A DNA stretch of 64,000 nt from Pomphorhynchus laevis (GCA_012934845.2 WNNJ02003720.1:217290-281289), one strand, 5' to 3'. Positions 10,651 to 25,600 are shown, counted from the stretch's first letter. The notes: generated from the letters alone by a model not told the origin. Translations and numbers: made by a program.

Positions 10651-10985
10651 AAATACGTCATTAGCATGTATTTGGCCCCGCTGCTATGTTGGGTAGAAGA
10701 GTTAGGGGCCGAAACCTGATAGCATAGCAGTTCCTTCTGATGACCTCTAATCCTTATTCTGATACAACGTCTGTTATTTAATGTCAATTTATAAAAATGA
10801 CTTTTATTTTAAATTTAAATTTTTCATTTTAACTTGATATAAATTATATAAAATATTATAACAATTATTTATTTTATTATTTTATTTTTAAATTTTGATT
10901 TAGCATTATTATGTTTTGTTTATTTTATAATTATATAAAATACGTAGACTCAGTTAGCTGATTTAATAGATGCAGTAAAATAGAA
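10640..10985 (+). repeat. PLE terminal repeat (copy A, downstream)
   Basis: Directly follows the RT frame. Core GGCCCCGCTGCTATG, GGGGCCGAAACC, CATAGCAG and CTGATGACC, with the tail GTAGACTCAGTTAGCTGATT at about 10,943-10,962. It shares orientation with the three upstream repeats, so copy A is flanked by direct repeats. Confidence 0.75.
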
Positions 10986-13560
10986 TTTTACTGCATCTAA
11001 AACAGTAATGAATTTGTGTTCAGTAATTCAAAAGCAGTAATGAATGGCAGCAATGAATTTGTGAACAAATTTATGCTTAATAGATGCAGTAAATTTTGAA
11101 TTATTTTCCATATATGATGTGTATTGTTTAAGATATTAGTCATTATATTTTATTAGCTTTCAAAGTTTAATTGATGTAATATTAATTATAATGTACAATA
11201 ATATAATAATATAATTTACAATATTATTAACATGCGTTATATATCGAAATCAAATAATTTGTCTATGATGATAAATTATGCAATCGCCAAATACTATTAC
11301 CAGAAAAGTTCTCGAACTATAAAGATGTTCTGAAGCCGAGTCAAATATTGTTTACAAATTTCAAATTTCAATTGATAAAAGGAGTTTATAAATAAATGCT
11401 GATTTAGAACCAACGAACGAAAATACAAACCTCAACTTGATAAATTACTAATTGATTACATGAAAATTTTTACCAATTGATAACATTACATAACATTATT
11501 AAATATATTTTCAATTATTGACAAATTTTGATAAATCTAATTTATTCGATTCAAGATTATGAGTAGCCATTTGCAGTAAAATCACCTTATTGTTACCTGT
11601 CACGCACTTAATAACATTTATCTTGTGATATGTTTTGATTACTTAAATTTTTAGTTTAAAAGTATTTTACAATTGCAATTACTAATTTTGGATAGTAAAA
11701 TGACTAGACTACAAAATAAAAGTTATCTATACACTTACGCGTAATAAATAATTTGGAGTTTTTATATTTTAATGTAATAATTAAAAAATATTGCTAATAT
11801 TTATAAATTGACGTGGTATAGCTCGTTTAGTTATCGCTAAATGTGCTGCTAATTACTGTCATTTAAATCAAAAAATTTAATATAGTTAGCTGCAACAACA
11901 AATCTTACAATTATTTTAACGTTCGCGAAACAAATATCTGTATTAGCACTACTATTTCTTATTATTGAAGGATTCGTTACTATATTAACAGTTAATTTTC
12001 GTTAAATGAGCAAAGTATGTGTAAAATAAATGAAGAATTTTGACATTCGAGATATATAAAAATTATTTTAAATAATAAAAATTAATAAATTAAAAATTTT
12101 AATTAAAAATTTAAAAATTTAAATTTTTAAAAATTAAAAATTTTTCGTCAATTAATTTTTTTTCTGATACGTTAATTAAAAATAGTTTATTTATTTTCTT
12201 TCCTAAAGACTAACTATAAAAATTATTGCAACAAACATGTAAAAACTTCACTTCGATATTAGACAAGGTCGAAGAAACCGAGTCTAAACCCGATTGTGAA
12301 TTGATAGTTTTACTAATAAATCAATTTTATTTTACTAATAAACTATCCATATTTGATTCCTTAATAAATTTGTTTATTAATAATTTCGAAATATAATGAA
12401 TCTTTCAAAATTCATTCTACAACATATTACTTTAAGCTATGAGCGCTAATATCCGTTAATTTAGGTAATTTGATTAATATTATGATCCGTATATATACAG
12501 TTAATAAAAGACAATTAGAGTTAACTTGTAACATTTAAAAGAGTAAAATGTATTATTGCCTGTGTATATGGTTATTGTTGAGGTATGCCGATGAACCAAG
12601 CCAAAAGGTAGATAGTTTAAACATATCAGTTGATTACCATTAATATATTTCGCACTGTAAGAATGCAAACTTCGAAATTTGTATTTATATTTATAGAGCT
12701 TAATCATATAAAATCCTAAGGGTATCTTTTCCTTAGACATTTACGTTATATATAGCAACATTTGGTTCCTGGACAGCTTGGAAAGATTGTATCCTCAAAA
12801 ACCAGATAACATCCCAAGTATACTTATTTTCGTTAGACATTTTCGTTATATAGAGCAACATTTGGTTTTTGAACACAGCAGTCTCAAGCGAACTTTCACA
12901 AACTATGATTATAAATATGGACTTTACTTGGATTCCTGCAAAGAATCAGTAAACTCTTTATAAGCGATTCGCATTTGTGTCCCATTTATTGGATTACTGA
13001 AAGGCCTAAAAACGTATTAAACTAATAAAAATGATTTATGATTCGAGTTTAATACAACGTCGCAAATAATTAAAAATATCTTTATAATCATCCCACAATC
13101 AGTTAAAACGTACTCTAACACCTCATGTGAAAGACGATGACTACTGCGTGGTCAAGAACGTTTCGGAGCTGATCATCAGTAGAAAGCAACGCTGTTTATT
13201 GTTAAAAGCTAATTATTGAATCCAGTTTATTCGCAATAAACATAGATATAAATCCAAATGCAAACGCTTTGGCTCCTGGATCACAGTGCTAGCTTTTGGA
13301 CAGTAGTGTTTAACGAATTTTCTCAAACTATGGTTACAAATAATTATTTAATATTAGGTGAATAACCGAAAAATGCTATGTAATATATGAGTTTAAATCA
13401 CTGATAAATAATTGAAGCTAAATGCATCAACTTTAAAGTGATTAGTATGATCACAAATACGAATAATTAATAATTATAAATTAATTAAAGATTATTAGTT
13501 AACATTAATTAATAATTAACTAATAATTGATCATTAGTTATTACTCCATAAAAATTAACT
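10986..13560. other. AT-rich DNA, no gene recognised
   Basis: If the exon at 8,684 is real, this is its intron. A motif around TATATAGAGCAACATTTGG is repeated near 12,750 and 12,850, so a small local duplication is present. No coding exon is supported. Confidence 0.4.
13157..13182 (-). ncRNA. Hammerhead-like tail motif, degenerate
   Basis: On the - strand CTGATGA is followed by TCAGCTCC and GAAACGTT. Core boxes and a self-complementary ACGT stem III are present, but stem II is reduced and stem I does not pair. This looks like a decayed PLE or retroelement end. Confidence 0.35.
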
Positions 13561-13567
13561 ATTGCAG

Positions 13568-13688
13568 AAATCAAGTCAGTGTTTTCAATCCTGTGATTAT
13601 CGAAGAAAAAACGGACATTTATATAAGCACGGAGCATATTTTACAAAGGAAGATTTTGATGAATGTTTAACTGGTGATAAATGCAAAG
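13568..13688 (+). CDS. EFHC2: EFHC2-like exon, N-terminal region
   Basis: Acceptor TTGCAG, donor AAAG|GTATGC, 40 codons plus 1 nt. SSQCFQSCDYRRKNG resembles the HRSQTLSYRNGY block that precedes the first DM10 domain in EFHC1. The final G joins AT of the next exon to make Asp. Confidence 0.7.
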
Positions 13689-16600
13689 GTATGCAACAAT
13701 GTGTTTGTGTAAAGATACAACATAAATTGTATTTTATTTAAACTTTAAAATCGCTAATAAATTATTGTTTTTATTTAAACTTATAACTTTCCAACTTAAG
13801 CATATCGTTAATCAATTTTGAATTGTACTAATAAAAGTGATAGACATGTTTAATAATAAACCTAATAAAACATAATATTCAAGTATTAAAGTAATATAAT
13901 TATATTATTATAATATAATTATATAATTATAATATAATTATATTATATAATCAATATAATATAATCAATATAATATTATATTGATTAGTGATATACTTTA
14001 AACATAATATTCAAGTATTCAATGAATAGCATCTACCGTGGCTTCAGACCTACATAGTGTTATTATAAATTTAAGTGAAAATTAAAGAAACTACAGGAAT
14101 GTGCAAGTACATTAGTGTTTACGAGTATTTTTAAATATAAGAGCTAGTTACGTTAAACTAAGTTAAAGGTATTTAGTGTACGTGACCAAGGTTCGTAACA
14201 TAGTGGTGGATTTCTAGTGTCAATATTTATCACTGGTGCCGTTAAGTCGCATCGATATTACTCATTGCCCCATGTATGCTGATTGGATAATGGAAATCAA
14301 GGAAGCTAAAATTATTGAACAATAGATACATTAATACATTAGAACTAAATGCATATGAGGTCAATAATTGGTACATTTTTTTTAGACAAAGATCCTGTGA
14401 AAAACATTTATACTTTCACAAAAGACACTGTCATTCGGATTACTTTTCAATAAAAGCGTTAAAGTATGAATCCAAATATATGTTTAATGGAAATTAATAT
14501 AAATAATATTCAATTCTTTTAGATTATATCAAAGTCCAGAGAGTTTACTTTGTGACTTTGTCTTAAATAAAGAATAAAATTATCTTTTATTTATAAAATT
14601 ATTATTAAATTATTCAAGGACGTCAATTTCCGCGAATTAAGTATGTTTTATATTGATAAATTAGATTCGTGCACATCACTTCTACATAATTAGATGGATG
14701 TGATATCTGTATATTTAATACAACAAGAGTTCGTCAGCCTAAATCACTGGAAAAGAAGTTAAAGCATAATGAGGAATTGCAGAGTAATTTCTGTCAATAT
14801 TCCTGATAGGAAGACTCATTAGCATAAATGATTTATATGTGTTATCTCAACATTAACAAATCATCAAAATAGTACGAAATAAGAACATATACATTATTTT
14901 GGTGAATACCTGTTTGGCCGTTTAGTAAATACATTGAACTTCCTTACGTTAGAATGACACATTACTAATGTTAATGAAATTTCACGTGTAATTACTTATT
15001 TGTAATTGATATTGTCTTTTCAATTTTCTATCAAGACAGCTGAGCACTTTATTTATATTATTAAATATAAATAATGTAAACAAAAATATTTATATTTATA
15101 AATATAAACACTTTATTTATATTATTAAATATAAATAATGTAGTGTTTTATTGACATAAATGAGTTGTAATTAATATTAAAAAAAATAAAGTTTATATTT
15201 ATTATAACAAACGAACGAGACATTTGAAGGTCATTTAACATCAAAGAACTTTCCCATAATGCAATGAAATATTTTGGAGGAATGTGCTCGTATGCAAAGT
15301 GATGCATTCTAGCCAATAAGAATGAACAAAATTGTAATAAATAATGAATAAAAAGGTGATTGTACTATATAATATTTGATATATAATACTTTATGAAATT
15401 ATAAATATTAAATTTTATCTATGTTCCGAATTCCCTTAATAATACACCTATTTTTCCTAAAATCAAAATTTTATCTAATTTTTTTCACAGATTTTTGTTG
15501 GTTCCCTCAATTATGGAAAATTTAATTCAAGAATTTAATAAATAAAGTACAAATGAAAAACCAGTCATCATGACATTTGTAAAATTCTGGTAATGAATGA
15601 CTGCATAAAACAAATCCCGAAATCTAATTTACCTTATGAAAAGCAAATTATTTTTATATAGATAATTGGCTTATTTCAATATTGAATTCGTCTGTTTGTT
15701 GATATTTAATTATTAAAATGAAATAGAAGAATAATTTCTTGTCGCGAGAATTGTTAGTCTCTTGTTATTCTCATCATCATTAACGTGAAATGTAGAATCT
15801 GATACTAGTCTTTGTTTCAAAGATAATATGAAGTAGCCGTCGCAAATATCAAATTAAAAGTTGCTGCATTGAGAAAATTTAACTTTTAACGTGGACATGA
15901 TTACAAAAATGTGTCTAGTTTAAGAGCTTAAAATTTTATGTATATACAGGTAATCAAAATTTACAAACATTCGAGTGATTTGTTGAATTTTTTAAATACA
16001 ATTACATTTGAAATAATAGCATTCTTAAACCAGAAACGATGCATTTTCTAAAGCAATACTTTATATTAGAATAGTATATTATAAAGACAGTAAACTACAT
16101 TACAAAATATACATTTGTACAGCAGTACATTGTTAAGGTTATATATTATTGGTTGTGTGTGCTTAGATAAGTAAATTACATGAGAATGAGCTATTAAAGA
16201 ACATAATACAACAGTTGTTTATTTCCGGAAAGTTACTATAATTGTACCATATATTAAAGTTTTTATTCCTTATTAATAGCTAATTAATTTTAAAAGAGGG
16301 TTTTAGAAATTTAATTACACAATGTAGGTTACCAAGAACAGAATTGTGTGTTCAATAGTAGTTTTACTATACTTAATAAAATCAAAAATCAAGAAAAGTC
16401 ATTAAGCGATTTTACTGCCATTGTGCAATTTCGTACATTTTTCAATAGCAATAATAAAATAAGGAGTTTAATGTTTTTGTTAATAAAAATACGAACTCCA
16501 CGAACTCCAAAATTTAAATCCTTTAAATATATGATCTGTATTTATGTTTATCGAAAAATGCGTGATTTAATCATTTATTTTCGAAATTCTGATATTATTG

Positions 16601-19600
16601 TGTTAAACAATAATTTATTTGTTTTCCTAATCCGATCTACAGATGGAAATCGTGAATCTTTCCAGGAACAAACTTGTCCAACTATTTACAAAGGAGTCAT
16701 TGAAAATTATTCTGTTCAACCAGAAAAAGACGAGTTACGAGAAGTTTTAGTGAACTATTTTTCGAACACTAACAGTATTTCTGTTTATGAAAAACCCAGT
16801 GTAAACGCAGGCTACAAGCAAGGTTAGCTATTGTATTTTTAATTTTTATTTGACAATTTACAAATTTAAGATTATTTCCAAAGCTTCCATTTTGATTACA
16901 TTGAGGGCTGTTTTATGAGTAAACCTTTAAATAATACCAACGATTCTTTATACTCATATATATTAAAAGTCTTAAGCCATCAAATAATAACTAGTACTAG
17001 CGAGTAAACTGAATAGGTGTGCGAACTATTTATACCGTTATTTATAATTTTTCATATTATATATAAAAATGCGTAAATACATAAAATATTCATGATATAG
17101 TAGCTCATCGTAATCCTTGTAAATCGGACATTAGTCCGATTTAGAAGGATCGTAAACAATAAAAGAATTGTGTCTAAAGGCAGTTAGATAAAAGTGCATT
17201 TTTATAATTTTTTTACATTTTACCGACAAGCATTGAATAATTCCGAAACTAATCATGATTGACAAATTAACATTTAAAATCATACATAATGAGTATTAGT
17301 TTAAACTGTTGTCCCTAGATTGCTGAGCAATTCTTACTTATATATACTATAAATGGCAAGGTTTTAAAAGATATAGTTATGACAATAAAGTCTGTTTGAC
17401 ATACATAAATTGATTTTTTTAATTAAAAATTTATTATAAAAATTATATTTTATTTATAGGAACTTTAATAGCAAAGAATAAATTTTTTTCTAAACATGAC
17501 AACCGGTTTTACAATGCAGATGACTTCTATATCGGAAGTAGATTGCGCATTGGAGGGTTCAATATCAAATTGGTAGATACATATGATATTTTTCAAGACC
17601 AAGTAAAACAACCTATTCTCCAAATGCAAAACAATGAATTAAAGGTAACTGAATTACTAATATAATTTTTAATGTTTTAATCATAAGAAATTAATCGAAT
17701 ATATTACCATGTGAAATATTTCGAAGTTTTAGCTGAAAACATAAGCAGGTCTAAATGAGGAATGCATTCAATTTAAAGAAAGAATAGGCAAATCGAATAT
17801 TGTACTACTTGTCAAAGTTAAATCTATAACGTAACCCAAATCCGGAAATAAAAAATAAAAAATTCAAATAAACTAACACAGACTAAAATATCCTTCTTAA
17901 CTAATAAAAATTAATAAATTTGTGTTTAAATAACCAAATTCAATCTAGAAAAGTATTATTTAATAACAAATATATTATCAATGTTAATTAGCATGGCTAT
18001 TTGCAAGCAAATATTAAAGTAGAATCGAAAGGTATTATATCTAAATTTTAAATGCTAAAGGATAATTATTATTTATAAATTAAATGAAGTAAAACTGTAT
18101 TATTTAAAAAAAAGTTATATAAATTATTTAAAATTATTTAATTATTTATAATTTTATTATTTAATTTTTATGTAACATTATTTTTAATTCATAAATAATA
18201 AAAAAATTCGTAGACTCAGTTAGCTGATCTGATTTCAAAGCTACTTTCAGTTTGTGCACAAACTAAACATGTTTGTGAAATGGCATTGCAATCCTTGTGT
18301 CTATTCCTATGATTTTCAATTGTCTCAGGCGTTGTCTGCTTAAATAGAAGTATCTGCTTTCTAATATATGTTAATTGGAATCAATTGAGTTTCCGGCGTG
18401 GATAATTCAATTTTTCTGAATAAATATGTTAATAATATGAATAAATGTAAATGTAAATTATGAAGCATCAAGAATTATCTCAAATATATTTAGAATTATG
18501 TCAAACTACTAAGATTGTTCGTATTTAGCCACGCAAATCTTTAAAACTGGCCTTTGAGATGTATTTTGCTGTGGTAATTCTCTAATTAGTGTTCTAGAAA
18601 TACTTATTTCAAAAAATATTCACAAAAAAACAGCACTGAAAAATATATCATTATAGCCTTATTGAAGCCTACTTGCTAGTTAACATCAAGTAATTTAGTG
18701 GATTAAGTAAATCCAAAAGTATTGAAGAATTTTTATTAAGTCCCGATATGCCTTTCGGCAGAGCAAAACATATTGTACAAAATGAAAACCAGATAGCAAA
18801 AAATATCGAGTCCTGACAATCCTCGTAAAAGCTACCAACTGGATTTAATATTCATCATAACTCTCTTCTTTTTAATCGGGAAGTTAGATGACATGAGCTT
18901 CAAGTTAAAAATGACTTGGAATTAAGTTAATTTATATATAATTGTCCATGGTATGTTTCCAAGTATATGACAGTAAAATAAATGAAGAAGAGTAGAAACA
19001 CAAGAGGTTTGACAGTAGTGCATATAGTTAAGAATTGTAGTAATTACAGGAATTATAACTAAGCAAATTTTATCATGTTATCCATGTAAAAAATGAACGC
19101 CGTATAATGGCCGTAGCGTGTATTACGCCATAATACAATACACAATAGTGTGAATTGTTTTGTAGGTATAGATATATTTACATAAAAGTATAACTTGAAT
19201 CGTTCTGGCTTATTCCCGTAGCAATATAGCTGCTAGTCAATTACGAATCCAATGCTTTGAAACATATTTACCCTTGACCATTTTAGTTCTGAATCAAATT
19301 TAACAAGTTAATGGAAATTTTTTCAATATTTTGCATTATTTTATTATAGAACATCCAATTAATCATCCAAGTCACAATGTAAATTATATTGTATTAGCGA
19401 ATGTATGTTACAAATTATCATTATAATTATTTAAAATTCTGCAATATTGTTTCAACAACCCGATTTATTCATGTGACTGTTTTATCTCATAGCTACATTA
19501 AAATAAATGGTTTCAATGTGACAATTTGACTTTAATTCTGCTTATAAACATATTTGTTTTCAATTTGCTAAAACATGCATTAATTTCTGCATAAAGTAGA

Positions 19601-22600
19601 GAGTAGCAAATACCCATTTGATGCTTAAGATTTATGAATACTATGAATACCACTATTTGTTATAATAAACCTAAGTTTTATAAAGTATAATACGTTTGTT
19701 TGAATATTTAAATAATTGTATCGATATTATTTAGATTAAATATTCAAATTCGCAGATGTTCAAACTTATCACTTTTTTATATAATCACCCAACTTCATGG
19801 ATATGATTCATTTGACTGTTTCATTTACTTGCATTATGTTTTGTCTTGTTCGAACTTTCTCTACGCGTTTAGATTTTTTATGAAATCTATTAAATTTGCT
19901 TTAAATAAATAGTCTATAAAAATTATTGTTGATCGTTAAAAAGTTGATGTGAATTTCAAAAATATATTTCTTTGAATGCATTTAAATATTCAAATTCGCA
20001 GATGTTCAAACTTATCACTTTTTTATATAATCACCCAACTTCATGGATATGATTCATTTGACTGTTTCATTTACTTGCATTGATGTTTTGTCTTGTTCGA
20101 ACTTTCTCTACGCGTTTAGATTTTTTATGAAATCTATTAAATTTGCTTTAAATAAATAGTCTATAAAAATTATTGTTGATCGTTAAAAAGTTGATGTGAA
20201 TTTCAAAAATATATTTCTTTGAATGCATTTAGATTTCTGAAAACTTTTAATATTTTTTTAAATAGTTGATACTGATCCATTATTTATAAATAATTATTGG
20301 AACTGGATCAAAGAAAAGAGGAAATTATTTTTGATATTTCGCTAACTTCTCTTAACATCTTCAGAAAATTACTGAAGATGAAAATTACCGAGTAATTTTC
20401 TAAAGATGTTAACAGCAGTTAGCGAAATATCAAAATTAATTTCTTCTTTTATTTGATCCAGCTCCAATAATTATTTATCAATAATAGATCATTATCAACT
20501 ATTTAAAATCATTCGACAGTGCTATTGAGTCACTGGTCTGTAGCTATCTAGAAGTTTGGAAAAAATCGAAATAGTAATTTTCTGAAGATGCTAACAGTAG
20601 TTAGCGAAATATCAAAATTAATTTCTTCTTTTATTTGATCCAGCTCCAATAATTATTTATCAATAATAGATCATTATCAACTATTTAAAATCATTCGACA
20701 GTGCTATTGAGTCACTGGTCTGTAGCTATCTAGAAGTTTGGAAAAAATCGAAATAGTAATTTTCTGAAGATGCTAACAGTAGTTAGCGAAATATCAAAAA
20801 CAATTACTTCTTTCCTTTGATCCAGCTCCAATAATTATTTATCAATAATAGATCATTATCAACTATTTAAAATCATTCGACAGTGCTATTGAGCCACTGG
20901 TCTGTAGCTATCTAGAAGTTTGAAAAAAATCGAAATAGCAATTTTCTGAAGATGCTAACAGTAGTTAGCGAAATATCAAAAACAATTACTTCTTTCCTTT
21001 GATCCAGCTCCAATAATTATTTATCAATAATAGATCATTATCAACTATTTAAAATCATTCGACAGTGCTATTGAGCCACTGGTCTGTAGCTATCTAGAAG
21101 TTTGGAAAAAAATCGAAATAGCAATTTTCTGAAGATGCTAACAGTAGTTAGCGAAATATCAAAAACAATTACTTCTTTCCTTTGATCCAGCTCCAATAAT
21201 TATTTATCAATAATAGATCATTATCAACTATTTAAAATCATTCGACAGTGCTATTGAGCCACTGGTCTGTAGCTATCTAGAAGTTTGGAAAAAAATCGAA
21301 ATAGCAATTTTCTGAAGATGCTAACAGTAGTTAGCGAAATATCAAAAACAATTACTTCTTTCCTTTGATCCAGCTCCAATAATTATTTATCAATAATAGA
21401 TCATTATCAACTATTTAAAATCATTCGACAGTGCTATTGAGCCACTGGTTTGTAGCTATCTAGAAGTTTGGAAAAAAATCGAAATAGCAATTTTCTGAAG
21501 ATGCTAACAGTAGTTAGCGAAATATCAAAAACAATTACTTCTTTCCTTTGATCCAGCTCCAATAATTATTTATCAATAATAGATCATTATCAACTATTTA
21601 AAATCATTCGACAGTGCTATTGAGCCACTGGTTTGTAGCTATCTAGAAGTTTGGAAAAAAATCGAAATAGCAATTTTCTGAAGATGCTAACAGTAGTTAG
21701 CGAAATATCAAAAACAATTACTTCTTTCCTTTGATCCAGCTCCAATACTCATTTACTTTTAATATTGTTAATATGTTTTTAAACTATTTCCACTAATAAT
21801 ATGGTTTATAATAAAATTACTAATAATTGTTTTTTCTTCTTATTATAATGTTTTTATGTTATTAGCTCAATGAATTTCCAGCAATTAAAATAGAACCGGT
21901 CAGCAAGTTAAAGTTTGAAGCTCTCTGGAATGATCCCCAAGCAGCTGAATCTCATTATTTTAGACATTTTGATTTCAAGTACTATCTAAGTGGTATGACT
22001 ATAGTTTCAATTAAGACACAAAATTATAAAAGTTTTAAATCTTAATTTTTTTAAAGTTTGAATACCTACTTCTCAATTGGAGTTTTTAACTCCATTATTC
22101 TTATGTGTGTAAGGCGCATCGATATAAACAATACAAAATGCTTGTTCTATCTTTAAAAAATCTAAAAAATAAGTTTAGAATTAGTAAAAAAATATTAATT
22201 AAAAAATATTAAATAATAAATTAATTTTACATAGAGTAAACATTCAATTTATTATTGCATTTTCTATTCGATTTAACGTTATATTCTTAGCATTTTATAG
22301 AAATTATGTTTTGTAAACAAGAACAATTGGATAGAATTAAAACCAGCAATTCTAAACTAAATTTACTATTCTAAATCTAAACATTACTCCTAAAATCCTA
22401 AAAAGTTTTAAAATAATCTTCAGAATTTAATATAGCAAATAACACCATTTCCAGAGAAATTATATATATTATATATATCATTATGTTGTCATTATATATA
22501 TCATTATGTTTTCCTCACAAGGAGGCAGAAACACTAGGCAGCATTCTACATATCCTCATCAGACCAAGAAATAGAACCGAATTATTCTCGCAATATTCAA

Positions 22601-25600
22601 AGTCGCTACGTATGCCCAGTCATCCAATGTGTGACGACAAACTTCCACAACGGTATACGCGTTTCGCTCTTACGGAGCTCATCAGTACCGTGCCTTCAAT
22701 AATCATCCATAGGCGTGTATTTTAATACACGCTTAAACAGTGTTTAATATTGCGAGAATAATTTAAATATTGCGATAATAATTCGGCTCTATTTCTTGGT
22801 CTGATGAGGATATATAAAATGCTTTATGGTGTTTATGCCTCCCTGTGAAGAAAACATAATGATTTATTTACAAGTACACCATTTGGTGTCCCAGGGCAGG
22901 TGTAACAACTATATATATAGGTCATAAAGGTTATGGCACTTTATTTCAGCGTTTAGGCCGAAGCCTTGTTCAGAAAAATCTAAAACAATGGTCCAATAAA
23001 AATGCATTAAGCCAAATAAAATGAAAGAAAAAATAAAAGACATTAGAACCTTAAAAATTCCCGTTGTCATTGAGACCAGGTATCATGTCTAGCTAAATTC
23101 TTAGCTGTTTATTTCCCAGTAAATATTTCCATTCGGATTCAATTTTATAATTGTTCAATCAATTAAATTATGGAAACAACAAAGATAGTGATAAAGAATT
23201 ATTGGCAATATATTTTCAATATATTCAGTATGGATCATTATCAACTATTTAAAAAAAATAATGAAAATTTTTTTAACTAGTTTTGGCTGATGCTAGTTTT
23301 TTGAAAAATCTACATGTGTCGTAATCAGGCATAGCCATCAGGTGGGATCTTCTAGACCGAATATTTATATAAAATTGATATAACCACTAAGTCTGCAAAT
23401 GAAATAAATCAGATCAGATATCTAAATGTTCGTATTTTATACTATATAAATTAAAAATAAAGATAAATTTAAATAATTACTAATTATATAATATTTTTTA
23501 CAGTAAAAATTTATATAACAGTACAATTTATTATTAAAATTAAAAATAAAACCAATGTTTATCAATTGACTAATAAATAATATATGAGGTATTCGAATAG
23601 GGAATAAAGGTCATCAGGAGGAACTGCTATGTTATCAGGTTTCGACCATTATTCCTTGACCAAACAAAAAAAAGCTTCTCTTTTTATTTTAACTTCTTAA
23701 AAAACTTCTCTTTTTAAGTTTTTTTTATGTCTATAAAAAACTTTAGGGAGATAAAATATACAACATCGTTCTTAAGAAGCCTTAGAGGCGCAACGTAAAA
23801 AAGGTTTTCTTTCATTCGCGGTATATATACTTTGTTGTTTCAATAATTTAACTGATTGATCAATTATATATAAAGAAAATAAATCGATAAATTCACTCCC
23901 ACATTTCAACGATATGCATTCACTACACTTTCTTTTTGTATTCAATTGTGAACACACTTAACTGTTTGCATGTTCATTCATAGTAACGATGATAATACAA
24001 TAAATATAATTATATGTTCAATATATTCAGTATTGATTTCTAAGCTTTCTTTATAATTCATTTTCTGCGTTGATGAAAATCACGGCAATGACGTTGATGA
24101 TAATCACGGCAATGACGTTTTCTGAAAATGTCTTCTATAAATATAAACTAATGAGTTTATTTATGAACATAAATTCATAAACACAAGAGTTGATTTATGC
24201 AAATCAACTCATATGTAAGGATTTGGACATAAGATGACTCATTTTATAAATGCCTGATGTTTTTTATTGATTATATATTTTTTGGTATTAAGATGGCACG
24301 TGTGAACTAATTGAGCATATGACGACAGCGTTTGATCAATTACGAATTAACTCAAGTACATTTCTTAGAAGAACAAAACTTCCAAAGAAACATTTACCAT
24401 ACATTTGGCTTATTGGTATTGACGAACCAATATTGCTCAACAGAAACGTACAAAGACATGCTGCCAAGGCACTCATCGTTGACAAACGGCCTGTACGCAT
24501 TTTATATTTATTTTACATAATTTTAAATAATAAAAAAGTATTATTAGAACTTCAATAATCGAATTACTATAAATTAGAACTGGAGTAGTCAAGTCGTTAT
24601 TCGATAAAACACAGACAAAAGACTACCGATAACAAATTATGTCAAATTTTTGGAATTATTTAGATCTTTATCCTTGCCATTTTATTTGGATTTTTATCCG
24701 AATTAAATGAGAAAAAAATAATGATTTTTAGAAAAGCTTAATGTTGTATATTTGGAATCGATATGTGTAAAACTCGTAAAGTTCACTCCGAATGTAAGGC
24801 TAAATCTGAGCTGATAAAAATTCTAACCAATTTTGAAAATCAGCACACAAGGAGTTAAACAAATTGCGGATTGAAGATATTTGTGATTCTGAAATAGCAG
24901 TAAACTGCTATAGAAATAGCTTCTGCAATAACGATGATTTTGATATAAATGAAGGAAACTTAGGGAAGTTAGATTATGGAAATCACTAAGTGCATGATGA
25001 TTAGAATATGAAGTACGAAAAGTTGCTCCGCAGTAATTATATAACTATAATGAATTTGAAGTTAATATTACAATTTAAAGATTGAAAATGTGCAATCTGT
25101 ATTAATTATATGACAAAATAAGTATGTATTTTAGGCTGAACCTATTCATCATTCTGAATACTATACTGCATTGGATTTTGACTGTGACAAATACATATCG
25201 GTTTACGATAAGGATTTTTTGTTAATAAACTGTAACCCTGAAACACGTGACTACTACCAACGTGTTCATCAAATTACATTAAATTCTAACCAAACTATTG
25301 AACAGGCTTTAGATAAATTAATGCCACATAACCCTAAAGGTACACTTTTAATTCCAAAACCTATTCCATTTGGAACCGAAGAAGATACATTAAAATCTGT
25401 TGAAATTGAAATACCCGCCGTTAAGTCACTTGTATCTGCTGCGCTGGAAGAAATTCACACTCCAAAGTAAATTAGTTGTTGCAACAAATTTTGTATTTCT
25501 AAATTTTCTAAATTTTATCTTGAGGAGTGTAAAAGATAAATTGAAGAGAGTATTATCTTTTAAAGCGGCGAGTTTGGCAAAGCACAAGTTTTTACAAAAC

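Noticed and set aside
14315-15316. Several 60-80 codon frames in AT-rich introns
   Set aside because: Low complexity, no splice context, no recognisable motifs.
16348-16642. Upstream part of the 159-codon frame as coding
   Set aside because: A good acceptor at 16,641-16,642 and matching phase with the exon at 13,568 show it is intron read-through.
20395-21752. Regular repeats as a CRISPR array
   Set aside because: Whole 182-183 bp units repeat without short repeats and unique spacers, and the context is a eukaryotic intron.
24332-24520. Overlapping open frame with HFLEEQNFQRN
   Set aside because: The other frame fits EFHC2 (FLRRTKLPKK) and the required phases.
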